Shown here piece by piece: positions 35,557-45,970 of a DNA stretch of 64,000 nt. Positions within the stretch are counted from its first letter, which is position 1, and each line of letters opens with the position of its first letter. The position numbers and the translations under genes were made by a program. The stretch is from Aquabacterium sp. (lineage in GTDB: Bacteria > Pseudomonadota > Gammaproteobacteria > Burkholderiales > Burkholderiaceae_C): the NCBI RefSeq assembly GCF_030652515.1, contig NZ_JAUSAR010000036.1:1-64000 (forward strand), written 5' to 3'. Under the pieces are notes generated by a model, which saw nothing but the letters and a program-made list of their open reading frames with translations, did no database searches and was not told the DNA's origin.

Positions 35557-38500
35557 TTATCGAACGATCGTGCTTTTTTTGCTGGCGTCCGCCTGGTGAA
35601 AAATCGCCTCGATCTGGTCCGGGGGCACCGGGCGGCTGAAGAGGTAGCCCTGGGCGATGTCGCAACCCAGGGAGGACAAGAAGGCTTCCTGATCCGGCAT
35701 CTCCACGCCCTCGGCCACCACATTGAGGTTCATGCCCCGGGCCAGCGAGATCATGGTCTGCACCAATTGGGCATCGCTGCTGTTGCCGGGCAGGTCCTGG
35801 ATGAAGCTGCGGTCGATCTTGAGCTGGTGCACTGGGAAGCGCTTGAGGTAGGCCAGCGACGAATAGCCCGTGCCGAAATCGTCGATCGACAAGGACACGC
35901 CCAGCGCGTGCAGCATGTGCAGGAACTGCTCGGCGCCCACGCTGGATTCCATCAGGCCGCTTTCGGTGATCTCCAGCTCAAGCCGGTGGGCGGGCAGGCC
36001 GGTGCGGTTCAGGATGCGCGACACGCGCTCGACCACGCCGCCGCGCCGCACTTCGCTGGGCGACAGGTTGACCGACAAGCGGCCGAAGTCGATGCCCGCG
36101 TCCAGCCAGGCCTTGCCTTGGCGGCAGGCTTCGTTGAGCACCCATTCGCCCAGGGCCACGATCATGCCGGTGTCTTCCATCACGGGGATGAATTCGTCGG
36201 GGCCGATGGCGGGCAGGGTTTCAAGCACACCATCGGGCGTTTTCAGGCGCACCAGGGCTTCCAGCGCAACCACCTTGCGGTCGGTCAGGCGCACCAGCGG
36301 CTGGTAGTGCAGCACGAACTCGCCATGTTCCACCGCACGGCGCAGGCGCGTTTCCATGTGCAGGCGGCTGGTGGCGTCGGTGGTGAAGGAGCTGGTGTAG
36401 AAGCTGAAGTTGTTGCGTCCGCGGCGCTTGGATTCGTACATGGCCGCGTCGGCATCGCGGATCAGCTCGGCGGCGTCCACGCCATCGTCGGGGTACATGC
36501 TGATGCCGATGCTGGCGCGCACGTAGACCTGCTGGCCGCTGTCCAAAGTGAAGGGCTCGTTCAGGGTGTCCAGGATGGCCTGGGCCACGTGCGCGGCCTG
36601 CTGCGGGTGCCGCAGGTGTTCCAGCACCAGGATGAATTCGTCGCCGCCCAGTCGGCCCAGCGTGTCTTCCTGGCGCACGCGCTGGCTCAGGCGCTGGGCC
36701 ACTTGCTGCAGGAGGTTGTCGCCAGCGGCGTGGCCCAGCCCGTCGTTCACGGTCTTGAAGTTGTCCAGGTCGACGAAGACCACGCCCACCAACGTGCGGT
36801 GGCGCTCGGCCAGGCTCACGGCGTGGGCCAGGCGTTCGTGGATCATGGCGCGGTTGGGTAGCTCGGTCAGGGTGTCGAAGTGGGCCATGCGCGCCAGGCG
36901 CTCTTCGGTCTGCTTGAGCTGGGTGATGTCGGTCATCACGCACACGAAGTGGCTGGGCTTGCCAGTGGCGGTGCGCACCGAGCTGACCGACAGCTTGGTC
37001 ATGAACAGCTCGCCGCCCTTGCGCTGGCTCCAGACCTCGCCTTGCCAGCTCGACTCGGTCATCAGGCCCTTGCGGACTTCACTGATCACATCCAGCGGGT
37101 TGTCAGGGAAGAGGAACTCGGGCGTGTGGCCCAGCACGTCTTCTTCGGCGTAGCCGGTGATGTCGGTGAAGGCCGGGTTGATCGACACCAGCACGCGGTC
37201 GCGGTTGAGCACCACCATGCCGTCTCGCGTGCTTTCCAAGGCGGCGGCGTGCAGGCGGATGCGTTCTTCGGCCAGTTCGCGCAGGGATTCGCGGTGCAGG
37301 TTGGTGAGCGCAAAGCCGAGGTCGCTGGCCACGTCTTCGAACAGGGCGCGCTCATCCTGGTCTTGCGCGTTCAACTGCTTGTCCAGCAGGAACAGGTGGC
37401 CCATCAACTGCATGTCGCGACGCAGCGGGATGATGGCGCAGCCTTTCAGGCCCAGGCTCAGGGCTTCGTCGGCCCAGGCTGGCCGGTTGGGCACTTGCGA
37501 CAGATCGGCGGTGTGGAAGATGCGGCCTTCGTGCATGGCCCGGTCCATCGGGGTGTCGGTGTCCAGGCTGGGCAGGAAGCCGTCGAAGGCCTGCATGATC
37601 GCGTCCATCGGCGAGCTGCCTGGCAAGACCTCGCAGCTCATGACGTCGCCGTCCCACTCGCTCAGGGTCACCCAGGCCTTCTTGAAGCGGCCGTGTTCCA
37701 GCGCGGCGCGGCACACATGGGTCAGCAAATCGGATTCCGTGGTGGACCAGACGATGGCCTGGTTGACCTGGCTGAGGAAGTCGTACAGCCGGGTCATGTG
37801 CACCAGGCGCTGCTCGGCGCGGCGGCGCGCGGTCACGTCCCAGATCATCCAGACGACGCGGTCGGTGTCGCCCACGGGTGCGCAGCGGCTGTCGAAATGG
37901 CGCTGGCCACCCATGATGCGGATGGGGTAGCTCAAGGGTTGGGTCTGGCGCGTTTCCAGGGCCTTGGTCAAGGTGCCCATGAACAGCGCGGTGTTGGCGG
38001 GTGAGAAAAATTTGGAAGCGACCTGACCGATCAACTGCTCGCGTGGACGCCCCAGCAAGGCCGATGAATGGTTGCCGAAGATCTCGATGTAGCGGCCATC
38101 CTTGTCCAGCAAAAAGGCCAGGTCGGGCAGGGCGTCGGCAAAGGCCTGCAACTCGGCCTCGCGGCGCATCAGGGCCTGCGTGGCGGCTTCGCGCTGCTTG
38201 TGGGCGCGGCCGATCAAGGTCAGCAGCACCAGCGTGATCAGGCCGACGATGCCCATGTTGATCAGGTCGATCTGCTTTTGGGCGTGGGTCTCTTCCTTGA
38301 GCACCGTTTGCCATTCGGCGCGGGCCTGGGTGGCCGATTGGTCCACGGCTTCCATGGCGGCCAGCAATCGCGAGGCAGGGACAGCGTCAGGTTGTGCCAG
38401 GCGTTGCTTCAACAACTGCTGGGCGTTCTGCAGTCGGCTCAGCAAGGTCTGCAAAGTCTCCCGCATGGCGGGGGCTGGCGCTTCCAGCAATTGCGCGGCG

Positions 38501-38754
38501 GCTTGAACGGCCTCGTTCAAAGGGGCCTGTACCCGCTGGTGGCTGGCGGGAATTCGCCCCTCCAGCAACTGTTCGGCCAGCCATTGGCTGCGCAGGGACT
38601 CCAGCCGGGTTTGGGCCAGCAGGGTGTCGAAATCGTGGCCGCGGTTCTGCAGCTCGCGCCAGCTCATGTGCGACCAGGCCATGAGGGCCACGCAAATGGC
38701 CGCCAGCGCCGCCACCGCCAGTGCCAGCGGACCAAAACGGCCGAGGGCGGGCAT
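35557..38754 (-). CDS. Membrane PAS-GAF-PAS-GGDEF-EAL protein (cyclic di-GMP metabolism)
   Basis: About 1065 residues from ATG 38754. Order: TM helix (ALAVAALAAICVALMAW), a coiled periplasmic region of about 150 residues, TM helix (MGIVGLITLVLLTLIG), PAS (LQAFADALPDLAFLLDKDG), GAF-like (LYDFLSQVNQAIVWSTTESD), PAS (LESTRDGMVVLNRDRVLVSI), GGDEF (LGRLGGDEFILVLEHL) and EAL (VALEALVRLKTPDG, DDFGTGYSSLAYLKRFP). Both GGDEF and EAL signatures are intact, so either cyclase or phosphodiesterase activity is possible. The start is uncertain: the frame is open to GTG 38967, but that would overlap the divergent hydrolase, and no candidate has a clear ribosome site. Confidence 0.88.
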   Translation of the reverse strand: MPALGRFGPLALAVAALAAICVALMAWSHMSWRELQNRGHDFDTLLAQTRLESLRSQWLAEQLLEGRIPASHQRVQAPLNEAVQAAAQLLEAPAPAMRETLQTLLSRLQNAQQLLKQRLAQPDAVPASRLLAAMEAVDQSATQARAEWQTVLKEETHAQKQIDLINMGIVGLITLVLLTLIGRAHKQREAATQALMRREAELQAFADALPDLAFLLDKDGRYIEIFGNHSSALLGRPREQLIGQVASKFFSPANTALFMGTLTKALETRQTQPLSYPIRIMGGQRHFDSRCAPVGDTDRVVWMIWDVTARRRAEQRLVHMTRLYDFLSQVNQAIVWSTTESDLLTHVCRAALEHGRFKKAWVTLSEWDGDVMSCEVLPGSSPMDAIMQAFDGFLPSLDTDTPMDRAMHEGRIFHTADLSQVPNRPAWADEALSLGLKGCAIIPLRRDMQLMGHLFLLDKQLNAQDQDERALFEDVASDLGFALTNLHRESLRELAEERIRLHAAALESTRDGMVVLNRDRVLVSINPAFTDITGYAEEDVLGHTPEFLFPDNPLDVISEVRKGLMTESSWQGEVWSQRKGGELFMTKLSVSSVRTATGKPSHFVCVMTDITQLKQTEERLARMAHFDTLTELPNRAMIHERLAHAVSLAERHRTLVGVVFVDLDNFKTVNDGLGHAAGDNLLQQVAQRLSQRVRQEDTLGRLGGDEFILVLEHLRHPQQAAHVAQAILDTLNEPFTLDSGQQVYVRASIGISMYPDDGVDAAELIRDADAAMYESKRRGRNNFSFYTSSFTTDATSRLHMETRLRRAVEHGEFVLHYQPLVRLTDRKVVALEALVRLKTPDGVLETLPAIGPDEFIPVMEDTGMIVALGEWVLNEACRQGKAWLDAGIDFGRLSVNLSPSEVRRGGVVERVSRILNRTGLPAHRLELEITESGLMESSVGAEQFLHMLHALGVSLSIDDFGTGYSSLAYLKRFPVHQLKIDRSFIQDLPGNSSDAQLVQTMISLARGMNLNVVAEGVEMPDQEAFLSSLGCDIAQGYLFSRPVPPDQIEAIFHQADASKKSTIVR

Positions 38755-38939
38755 GGGCAAGGAGTTGGTGCCGGGTTTGGATGGAGAGGAGGTGATGGCG
38801 GTCGCGCTCACATTGGCAGACAAAGGGGCAGGACTGGGCAGCTTAGGTGAAAAATCGCGACATGGGCCATCATCTGGGGATGACCCCTTGTGCGACCCCT
38901 CAGGCAGGGGTCCTGATCCATGAACTAGTTCACGAAACC

Positions 38940-39869
38940 ATGACGATTCAAGCTGTTTATTCGCCACTGTTCGAAGCCCGCTCGCATTTCATCACCGCCC
39001 GGGGGCTGCGCCACCATGCGCTCATCTGGGGTGATTTGACGAAAGCCACGGCCGAGCAACCCCTGTTGGTGCTGGCCCACGGCTGGATGGACGTGGGGGC
39101 CTCCTTCCAGTTCATGGTCGATGCCCTGCGCCAGCTTCCTGGCTGGGAAACCCGCCCCATCGTGGCCATCGACTGGCGCGGCTTTGGCGAAACCAGCGCG
39201 CCCGCTGGTGACAGTTATTTTTTCGCCGACTACCTGGGCGACCTGGACGCCATCCTGGACCAATTCTCGCCCGGGCGGCCGGTCGATCTGCTGGGCCACA
39301 GCATGGGCGGTAATGTGGCCATGCTCTACGCCGCCGTGCGACCCGAGCGCATCCGCCGCCTGGTCAACCTGGAAGGCTTCGGCATGCCCGCCACCCAGCC
39401 TGACGAGGCCCCGGGTCGCTATGTGAAATGGCTGAACGAGATCAAGGCTCCCGCCCGCATGAACGATTACGACACGGTGGAGGGTGTGGCCCAAAGGCTG
39501 CAGTTCACCAACCCACGCCTGCGCCCCGACTTCGCCCTTTGGCTGGCGGGCCAATGGGCGCGCGAAGAAGGCGGCCGCTGGGTCATCAATGCCGACCCGG
39601 CCCACAAACGCTCCCAGCCAATTCTTTACCGTGTTGAAGAAGTACAGGCCTTTTTGAAGCGGATCACCATGCCCGTGTTGTTCGTCGAAGCCGCCCAGAC
39701 CGCTTATTTCATGTTGTTCAGCGGCAAATTCACGCGGGACGAGTTCCTGGAACGGGTCAAATTTGTCCCCAATTTCAGGCTGGAAACCATTCAGGAAGCG
39801 GGCCACATGGTGCACCATGACCAACCCACCGAATTGGCCAAGCATCTCGCCCAATTCCTGGATGCGTGA
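38940..39869 (+). CDS. Alpha/beta hydrolase
   Basis: A 309-residue alpha/beta hydrolase. The nucleophile elbow is GHSMGGN, the oxyanion region is LVLAHGWMDVG, and the catalytic histidine probably lies in EAGHMVHHDQP near the end. Substrate is unknown. ATG 38940 (MTIQAVYSPLF) was chosen; the frame is open further upstream but reads as non-conserved sequence. Divergent from the GGDEF-EAL gene. Confidence 0.88.
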   Translation: MTIQAVYSPLFEARSHFITARGLRHHALIWGDLTKATAEQPLLVLAHGWMDVGASFQFMVDALRQLPGWETRPIVAIDWRGFGETSAPAGDSYFFADYLGDLDAILDQFSPGRPVDLLGHSMGGNVAMLYAAVRPERIRRLVNLEGFGMPATQPDEAPGRYVKWLNEIKAPARMNDYDTVEGVAQRLQFTNPRLRPDFALWLAGQWAREEGGRWVINADPAHKRSQPILYRVEEVQAFLKRITMPVLFVEAAQTAYFMLFSGKFTRDEFLERVKFVPNFRLETIQEAGHMVHHDQPTELAKHLAQFLDA

Positions 39870-39946
39870 TCTGCGCATATCGCATGAGAAAATGCGCGTT
39901 GCTCGGCGCCCGGCGCGCCCCCTGAACCGATTGCGGACAAAACAAC

Positions 39947-41051
39947 ATGGACATCGAACACATCAACTCCCTGGGCCAGCAGATTGCTGATTTGGGTCAG
40001 CGCACCGCTGACCTGCGGAGGTATCTTTGACTGGGATGAAAAATCCCGCCGCCTGAGCGAAGTCAACGCTGAACTCGAAGACCCCGCCGTCTGGAACGAC
40101 CCCAAGCGCGCTCAAGAACTGGGCCGCGAGAAAAAGTCGCTGGAAACCGTGGTCAACACCATCGCCAGCCTGGAACAAGGCCTGGCCGACAACCTTGAGT
40201 TGTTCGACATGTCCAAGGCCGACGAGGACATGGCTGGCCTGCAGGCCATCGCCGACGACGTGGCCGCCCAGGCCAAGCTGGTCGAAGACCTCGAATTCCG
40301 CCGCATGTTCAACAACCCGGCCGACCCGCTGAACTGCTTCCTGGACATCCAGGCGGGCGCTGGCGGCACCGAGGCCTGCGACTGGGCCAGCATGCTGCTG
40401 CGCCAGTACGTGCGTTACTGCGAGCGCAAGGGCTTCAAGCCCGAGGTGATGGAAGAATCCGAAGGCGACGTGGCCGGCATCAAGAGTGCCACCATCAAGA
40501 TCGAGGGCGACTACGCTTTTGGCTTCCTGCGCTCCGAGACTGGCGTGCACCGTCTGGTGCGCAAATCGCCCTTCGATTCGTCGGGTGGCCGCCACACCTC
40601 GTTCGCGTCCGTCTTCGTCTACCCTGAGGTGGACGACACGGTCGAGATCAACATCAACCCGGCCGATGTGCGCACCGACACCTACCGGGCCTCTGGCGCG
40701 GGCGGCCAGCACATCAACAAGACCGACTCGGCCGTGCGCCTGACCCACATCCCGACCAACATCGTGGTGCAGTGCCAGAACGACCGCTCGCAGCACCGCA
40801 ACCGCGACGAGGCATGGCAAATGCTTCGGTCACGTCTTTACGAGCACGAGATGCGCATCCGCATGGCGGAACAGCAAAAGCTGGAAGACAGCAAGACCGA
40901 CGTGGGCTGGGGCCACCAGATCCGCTCGTACGTGCTGGACCAAAGCCGCATCAAAGATTTGCGCACCAACGTCGAGATCTCCAACACCCAGAAGGTTCTG
41001 GATGGTGATCTGGACGCCTTCATCGAGGCCAGCCTGAAACAAGGCGTTTGA
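39947..41051 (+). CDS. prfB: Peptide chain release factor 2, with programmed +1 frameshift
   Basis: Release factor for UGA and UAA. The first 27 codons ([17 protein letters not shown]...) end at CTT TGA C (40025-40031), preceded by the internal Shine-Dalgarno-like GGAGG at 40017-40021. A +1 shift on CTT reads GAC next and continues as [13 protein letters not shown] to 41051, giving 367 residues, the usual RF2 length. The recognition motif SPF (RKSPFDSSG) and the catalytic GGQ ([13 protein letters not shown]) are present. The frameshift is the known autoregulation: low RF2 favours shifting at the UGA. A simple frame reading would miss the N-terminus. Confidence 0.97.
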
Positions 41052-41063
41052 GAAAGCACACCC

Positions 41064-43736
41064 ATGCGTGAAGGCACTGCCCATTTGATTCGCCGCGAAG
41101 ACTACGCGGCCCCGGCGTTCTGGATCAAAACGGTCGACTTGACCTTTGACCTGGACCCGGCCAAGACCCTGGTCATCAACAAGATGACCCTGGAGCGCAA
41201 CCTGGCACAACCGGGCGCGTCCCTGCGCCTGGACGGCGAAGACCTGAACCTGACCCGGGTGCTGGTCGATGGTGAATCGGTGTCTTTCCGGGTGGAAGAC
41301 CAGCAACTGGTGCTGGACAACCTGCCGGACCAGCCCTTCACGCTGGAGATCCGCAACACCTGCGCGCCTGAAAAGAACACGCAGCTGTCGGGCCTGTACA
41401 CCAGCAGCGGCGGTTTCTTCACGCAGTGCGAAGCATTAGGCTTTCGCCGCATCACCTATTTCCTGGACCGCCCCGATGTGATGGCCACCTACAAGGTGAC
41501 CCTCAAGGCCGACAAGGTCAAATACCCCGCGCTGCTGTCCAACGGCAACCTGGTGGAAGAAGGCGCCATCGATGCCAACCGCCACTACGCCGTCTGGGTC
41601 GACCCGCACCCCAAGCCCTGCTACCTGTTCGCCTTGGTGGCCGCCGACCTGGTGCGCCGCGAACAACGCATCCGCACCCGTGCGGGCAAGGACCACCTGC
41701 TGCAGATCTACGTGCGAGCCGGTGACCTGGACAAAACCGAGCACGCCATGAACTCGCTGATGGCCTCCATCGCCTGGGACGAAGCCCGCTTCGGCCTGAG
41801 CCTGGACCTGGAGCGCTTCATGATCGTGGCCGTGAGCGACTTCAACATGGGCGCCATGGAGAACAAGGGGTTGAACATTTTCAACACCAAGTTCGTGCTG
41901 GCCAACCCCGCCACGGCCTCGGATGTTGATTTTGGCAACGTTGAAAGCGTGGTCGCCCACGAGTATTTCCACAACTGGACTGGCAACCGCGTCACCTGCC
42001 GCGACTGGTTCCAGCTGTCGCTGAAGGAAGGCCTCACTGTTTTCCGCGACCAGCAGTTCAGCCAGGACATGGCTGGCAGCCCCAGCGCCCGCGCCGTCAA
42101 GCGCATCGAAGACGTGCGCACCCTGCGCCAGGTGCAGTTCCCGGAAGACGCCGGCCCCATGGCCCACCCGGTGCGCCCCGACAGCTACATGGCCATCGAC
42201 AATTTCTACACGGCCACCGTGTATGAAAAAGGTGCCGAAGTGGTGCGCATGATGCACACCCTGGTCGGCGAGGCGGGCTTTGCTGCGGGCATGAAGCTCT
42301 ACTTTGACCGCCACGATGGCCAGGCCGTGACCTGCGACGATTTCGCGCAAGCCATTGCCGATGCCAACCCCGACAGCGAGTTGGCCCAGCGCCTGAGCGG
42401 TTTCAAGAATTGGTACGCCCAGGCTGGCACGCCGCGTGTGCAAGCCCGTGGTGAGTACGACGCCGAGTCGCGCACTTACACGCTGCACCTGAGCCAATCT
42501 TCGAACCCCACGCCTGGCCAGCCCAACAAGGCGCCGTATGTGATCCCCGTGGCCATGGGCCTGGTGGCGCACGATGGACGCAGCCTCTTCCTGCACCTGG
42601 AAGGCGATGCCTTGCCGATCGGCCCGCAGACCGTGCTGGTGCTGTCAGAAGCGCAGCAAAGCTTCACCTTCGTCCACGTGCCCTCCGAGCCGGTGCCCTC
42701 GCTGCTGCGCGGCTTCTCCGCCCCCGTGGTGCTGGAGGCCGAGCTGAACGACGACGCCTTGTTCACCCTGCTGGCGCACGATCTTGACCCATTCAACCGC
42801 TGGGAAGCCGCGCAAAAGCTGGCCCTGCGCCGCCTGCTGGCCGCCGTGAATGGCCAAGGCCAGGCCGAGCTGGACGAGCGCTTCGTGCACGCCCTGCGCG
42901 GCATCCTGCGCAACCCCGAGCTCGATGCCGCTTTCAAGGACCTGGTCCTGACCCTGCCCAGCGAAAGCTACGTGGCCGAGCAGCTCGACGTGGTCGATCC
43001 GCAGCGCATCCACACCGCGCGCGAAGGCATGAAGCTGCAACTGGCCAAGGCCCTGCACGAAGACTGGGCCTGGGCGTATGAGGCCCACCACGACAACGGC
43101 GGCTACACGCCCGACGCGGTCAGCATGGGCCGCCGCGCCCTGGCCAACCTGGCGCTCAGCATGCTGTGCCTGGACGCCAGCGTGCGCAACAACCCGCTGT
43201 GGACTGGCAAGGCCTTCCAGCGCTACAAAGATGCCACCAACATGACCGACCGCCTGGGTGCCTTGAGCGCCCTGGTGTCTGGCCATTCCGAGTTGGCGCA
43301 AGCCGCGCTGGACCGCTTCCACGCGCAGTACAAGGACGAAGCCCTGGTCATCGACAAGTGGTTTGCCCTGCAGGCCGCCGCGCCTGAAAAGGACGGCAAG
43401 GTCTTCGCGCGTTGCAAGGCCTTGATGAACCACCCGGACTTCACTCTGCGCACGCCCAACCGCGCGCGCAGCCTGTTGATGAGCCTGTGCTCGGCCAACC
43501 CCGCAGCCTTCCACCGCCCCGATGCGGCGGGCTATGTGTTCTGGGCCGACCGCGTGATCGAGATAGACGCCATCAACCCCCAACTGGCCGCCCGCCTGGC
43601 GCGCGCGCTGGACCACTGGCGCCGCCTGGCCGAGCCTTATCAAACGGCTGCCCGCGAAGCCTTGAGCCGCGTGGCCGCCAAGGCCGAGTTGTCGGACGAT
43701 GTGCGCGAAATCGTCACGCGCGCGCTGCAAGATTAA
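41064..43736 (+). CDS. pepN: Aminopeptidase N (M1 family)
   Basis: An 890-residue zinc aminopeptidase of the alanyl/PepN type. The exopeptidase motif is [12 protein letters not shown]. The zinc site is [20 protein letters not shown] (H299, E300, H303), with the third ligand in [13 protein letters not shown]. Full length for the bacterial PepN subfamily. It starts twelve bases after prfB. Confidence 0.97.
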   Translation: MREGTAHLIRREDYAAPAFWIKTVDLTFDLDPAKTLVINKMTLERNLAQPGASLRLDGEDLNLTRVLVDGESVSFRVEDQQLVLDNLPDQPFTLEIRNTCAPEKNTQLSGLYTSSGGFFTQCEALGFRRITYFLDRPDVMATYKVTLKADKVKYPALLSNGNLVEEGAIDANRHYAVWVDPHPKPCYLFALVAADLVRREQRIRTRAGKDHLLQIYVRAGDLDKTEHAMNSLMASIAWDEARFGLSLDLERFMIVAVSDFNMGAMENKGLNIFNTKFVLANPATASDVDFGNVESVVAHEYFHNWTGNRVTCRDWFQLSLKEGLTVFRDQQFSQDMAGSPSARAVKRIEDVRTLRQVQFPEDAGPMAHPVRPDSYMAIDNFYTATVYEKGAEVVRMMHTLVGEAGFAAGMKLYFDRHDGQAVTCDDFAQAIADANPDSELAQRLSGFKNWYAQAGTPRVQARGEYDAESRTYTLHLSQSSNPTPGQPNKAPYVIPVAMGLVAHDGRSLFLHLEGDALPIGPQTVLVLSEAQQSFTFVHVPSEPVPSLLRGFSAPVVLEAELNDDALFTLLAHDLDPFNRWEAAQKLALRRLLAAVNGQGQAELDERFVHALRGILRNPELDAAFKDLVLTLPSESYVAEQLDVVDPQRIHTAREGMKLQLAKALHEDWAWAYEAHHDNGGYTPDAVSMGRRALANLALSMLCLDASVRNNPLWTGKAFQRYKDATNMTDRLGALSALVSGHSELAQAALDRFHAQYKDEALVIDKWFALQAAAPEKDGKVFARCKALMNHPDFTLRTPNRARSLLMSLCSANPAAFHRPDAAGYVFWADRVIEIDAINPQLAARLARALDHWRRLAEPYQTAAREALSRVAAKAELSDDVREIVTRALQD

Positions 43737-43773
43737 TCAGTCATTCATTCAAACTTCAAACCTCTTCCACACC

Positions 43774-44781
43774 ATGTCTCACCGTGTCAGCCTGACCCAA
43801 TACCTGATCGAGCAACAGCGTGGCGCCGCGCAGTTGCCCTCGCAATTGCGCCTGCTCATTGAAGTGGTCGCGCGCGCCTGCAAAAGCATCGCCATCAGCG
43901 TCAACAAGGGCGCCCTGGGTGATGTGCTCGGCACCGCCGGCAGCGAGAACGTGCAGGGCGAAGTCCAGAAAAAACTGGACATCATCGCCAACGAAGTGCT
44001 GATCGAAGCCAATGAATGGGGCGGCCACCTGGCTGGCATGGCGTCTGAAGAAATGGACGACATGCACGCGGTGCCCAACCGTTACCCGCAAGGAGAATAC
44101 CTGCTGCTGTTCGACCCCCTTGATGGATCGAGCAACATCGACGTGAACGTGAGCATCGGCACCATTTTCTCGGTGCTCAAGCACAAGGGCGGCGATGTCA
44201 CCAACGAGAGCTTCCTGCAGCCCGGCACCGACCAGGTCTGCGCTGGCTACTGCGTCTATGGCCCGCAAACGACCCTGGTGCTGACGGTGGGCAAGGGCGT
44301 GGTCATGTTCACGCTGGACCGCGAGCAGGGTGCCTGGGTGATGACCGACAGCGACGTCAGGATCCCCGAGGACACCAAGGAATTTGCCATCAACATGTCG
44401 AACCTGCGCCATTGGGCCCCGCCCATGAAGCGCTACATCGACGAATGCCTGGAAGGCAAGGACGGCGTGCGCGGCAAGGATTTCAACATGCGCTGGGTGG
44501 CCTCCATGGTGGCCGACGTGCACCGCATCCTGACCCGTGGCGGCATCTTCATGTACCCCTGGGACAAGCGCGAACCCAACAAGCCCGGCAAGCTGCGCCT
44601 GATGTACGAAGCCAACCCGATGAGCTTCTTGGTGGAGCAGGCGGGGGGCATGTCGACCAACGGCACGCAGCGCATCATGGAACTGCAGCCGTCGCAATTG
44701 CACGAGCGGGTCAGCGTGATGCTGGGCTCGAAGAACGAAGTGGCGCGGGTGACGCAGTACCACCAGGACCAAGGCGCCTGA
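43774..44781 (+). CDS. fbp: Fructose-1,6-bisphosphatase class I
   Basis: A 335-residue gluconeogenic and Calvin-cycle phosphatase. Metal-binding motifs ASEEMDD and [15 protein letters not shown] are present, as are [14 protein letters not shown] and [12 protein letters not shown] 43774 gives [16 protein letters not shown], the standard N-terminus. It follows pepN after 37 bases. Confidence 0.96.
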   Translation: MSHRVSLTQYLIEQQRGAAQLPSQLRLLIEVVARACKSIAISVNKGALGDVLGTAGSENVQGEVQKKLDIIANEVLIEANEWGGHLAGMASEEMDDMHAVPNRYPQGEYLLLFDPLDGSSNIDVNVSIGTIFSVLKHKGGDVTNESFLQPGTDQVCAGYCVYGPQTTLVLTVGKGVVMFTLDREQGAWVMTDSDVRIPEDTKEFAINMSNLRHWAPPMKRYIDECLEGKDGVRGKDFNMRWVASMVADVHRILTRGGIFMYPWDKREPNKPGKLRLMYEANPMSFLVEQAGGMSTNGTQRIMELQPSQLHERVSVMLGSKNEVARVTQYHQDQGA

Positions 44782-44805
44782 GAAGAAAGCGTGGCTGAAA
44801 AGCCA

Positions 44806-44814
44806 TGCTAGAAT
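44806..44814 (+). promoter_or_regulatory. Extended -10 promoter element of tRNA-Thr
   Basis: TGCTAGAAT at 44806-44814 is an extended -10 box (TGn plus TAGAAT) 13 bases before the tRNA. No good -35 was found 16-18 bases upstream. Confidence 0.45.
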
Positions 44815-44827
44815 TTTGGTCTGGATT

Positions 44828-44903
44828 GCCGGTGTAGCTCAGTCGGTAGAGCAGCTCATTCGTAATGAGAAGGTCGGGTGTTCGATTCATCTCTCCGGCA
44901 CCA
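44828..44903 (+). tRNA. tRNA-Thr (anticodon CGT), integration target
   Basis: A 76-base tRNA starting GCCGGTGTAGCTC. The anticodon loop TTCGTAA sits in the arm GCTCA/TGAGA, and the end is CCGGCACCA. One T-T mismatch appears in the acceptor stem. Its 3' 49 bases plus two more are repeated at 61225-61275, so the element inserted into the 3' end and restored a complete tRNA. Confidence 0.96.
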
Positions 44904-44905
44904 AT
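44855..44905 (+). repeat. attL: 51-bp direct repeat, copy 1
   Basis: The stretch from CTCATTCG in the anticodon arm to CACCAAT is identical to 61225-61275. Bases on both sides differ (G versus T before, G versus C after), which defines the exact 51-bp limits. Confidence 0.95.
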
Positions 44906-44919
44906 GAAAACAACAACTT

Positions 44920-44950
44920 AGCCAACCTCACAAGGGTTGGCTTCTTTGTT
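44920..44950 (+). terminator. Terminator after tRNA-Thr, element side
   Basis: AGCCAACC and GGTTGGCT pair around a short loop and are followed by TCTTTGTTT. It lies inside the element, so the element brought its own terminator for the target tRNA. Confidence 0.75.
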
Positions 44951-44959
44951 TCTGGGGCT

Positions 44960-44979
44960 CATACCTGCGCTGTACCGCC
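44960..44979 (+). repeat. Left copy of a 20-bp end repeat, candidate integrase arm site
   Basis: CATACCTGCGCTGTACCGCC is identical to 61077-61096 near the other end of the element and in the same orientation. It lies 55 bases inside attL. Arm-type integrase or excisionase binding is the simplest reading. Confidence 0.6.
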
Positions 44980-45093
44980 AGCGGTACCGATATTCAAGCC
45001 AATAAAAAGAACAAGCGATTCCACAGCCCGGGCGAGTGAATCCATCAAGCGAGCGACATCTGTCACCTGTGCGCCGCCGAGAGTTAGCAGTAC

Positions 45094-45441
45094 ATGAAGC
45101 CTTCCCCCAAGAAGCACAAAGGCAACAACAACCAGGTCATCCTGGGCGAGGATTGGCACCGTTTTGCCTTTCCGCGTGATGATCTTGAATTTCTGGGCAC
45201 CATCCGGCGCGGCATCGAGATCGGTGCCCTGGCCAAGGACCAGGAGGGCAATTACCTCCAGGTCAATGGCGACATGCGCCAGACCTTGAACAAAAGCCGC
45301 ATCGAAAACCTGCTGCGTTCCGCCAAGCCTGCTGTGGTGCGGGCTCCTGTGGTTCGCCAACCCACCACGGAGCAGCGCGCGGCCGTCGTGGTGACGGTCA
45401 AGAAGCGCCGTGTTGTGGTGCCAGGGGCCTCAGAGATTTAG
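45094..45441 (+). CDS. Small basic unknown protein at the left end of the element
   Basis: A 115-residue protein not recognised. It starts MKPSPKKHKGNNNQ, has a hydrophilic middle (HRFAFPRDDLEFLGTIRRG) and ends in a basic beta-like stretch (VVVTVKKRRVVVPG). The ribosome site is weak. It lies 48 bases before the next gene on the same strand, opposite to the rest of the element, and may be cargo. Confidence 0.5.
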   Translation: MKPSPKKHKGNNNQVILGEDWHRFAFPRDDLEFLGTIRRGIEIGALAKDQEGNYLQVNGDMRQTLNKSRIENLLRSAKPAVVRAPVVRQPTTEQRAAVVVTVKKRRVVVPGASEI

Positions 45442-45488
45442 GCTCGGCGGCGCTCGGGTAGCATCGCGCTATCAAGGGAGGGTTAGAA

Positions 45489-45923
45489 ATGGATGAGCCA
45501 AAGACAACGCAGAGAGTAGTCGTGACCGACGTGCACATGCCGTTCTGGTCCATGGTGGTGTTCATGGTGAAGTGGGCCTTTGCCGCGATCCCCGCACTGA
45601 TCATCTTGATGGTTGTCGGCTTCTTGGCCGCTGCCGTAATGGGCGGGGTTGCTGGAGGTCTTGGCACCATTTGGCACAAGGCCAGCACACCCAGCGATGA
45701 GCCTGCGCCGTACACATTTCAGCCGCAAAGCACAGCACCGGCCACCAAGACACCCGCGACGGCCGCCATCCCGAAATATGCGGAGCGATGCAAAGGAAAC
45801 CCAGAGGTTGAGAAGTGCATCGCCCTCGAACGGAAGCTGAACGAAGAGACTGCCGACCAGAGCAAAGCCCGTCAGAAGGAGCTTGACGCCGAGCGGGCTG
45901 CCAACATGGCGACAGTGCACTGA
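45489..45923 (+). CDS. Small membrane protein of unknown function
   Basis: A 144-residue protein with one long or two short hydrophobic helices near residues 18-60 (MVVFMVKWAFAAIPALIILM, VVGFLAAAVMGGVAGGLG), then a Pro/Thr-rich linker and a charged helical tail (CKGNPEVEKCIALERKLNEE). AAGGGAGGG precedes the ATG with good spacing, so the gene is likely real. It converges on the tape-measure gene. It could be cargo; no family was recognised. Confidence 0.65.
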   Translation: MDEPKTTQRVVVTDVHMPFWSMVVFMVKWAFAAIPALIILMVVGFLAAAVMGGVAGGLGTIWHKASTPSDEPAPYTFQPQSTAPATKTPATAAIPKYAERCKGNPEVEKCIALERKLNEETADQSKARQKELDAERAANMATVH

Positions 45924-45970
45924 CCAAAGTCATGCGCGATGCCCGCCGGCGGAAGGGTATGCCTCTGTGC

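Noticed and set aside
35557-38754. Plus-strand long frames opposite the GGDEF-EAL gene
   Set aside because: Long open frames without motifs, His/Gln/Gly-rich translation and no ribosome sites; shadows of the GC-rich gene on the other strand.
39984-40030. prfB as a pseudogene or starting downstream of the TGA
   Set aside because: CTT TGA C with upstream GGAGG is the standard RF2 programmed frameshift site, and the joined product has normal length.
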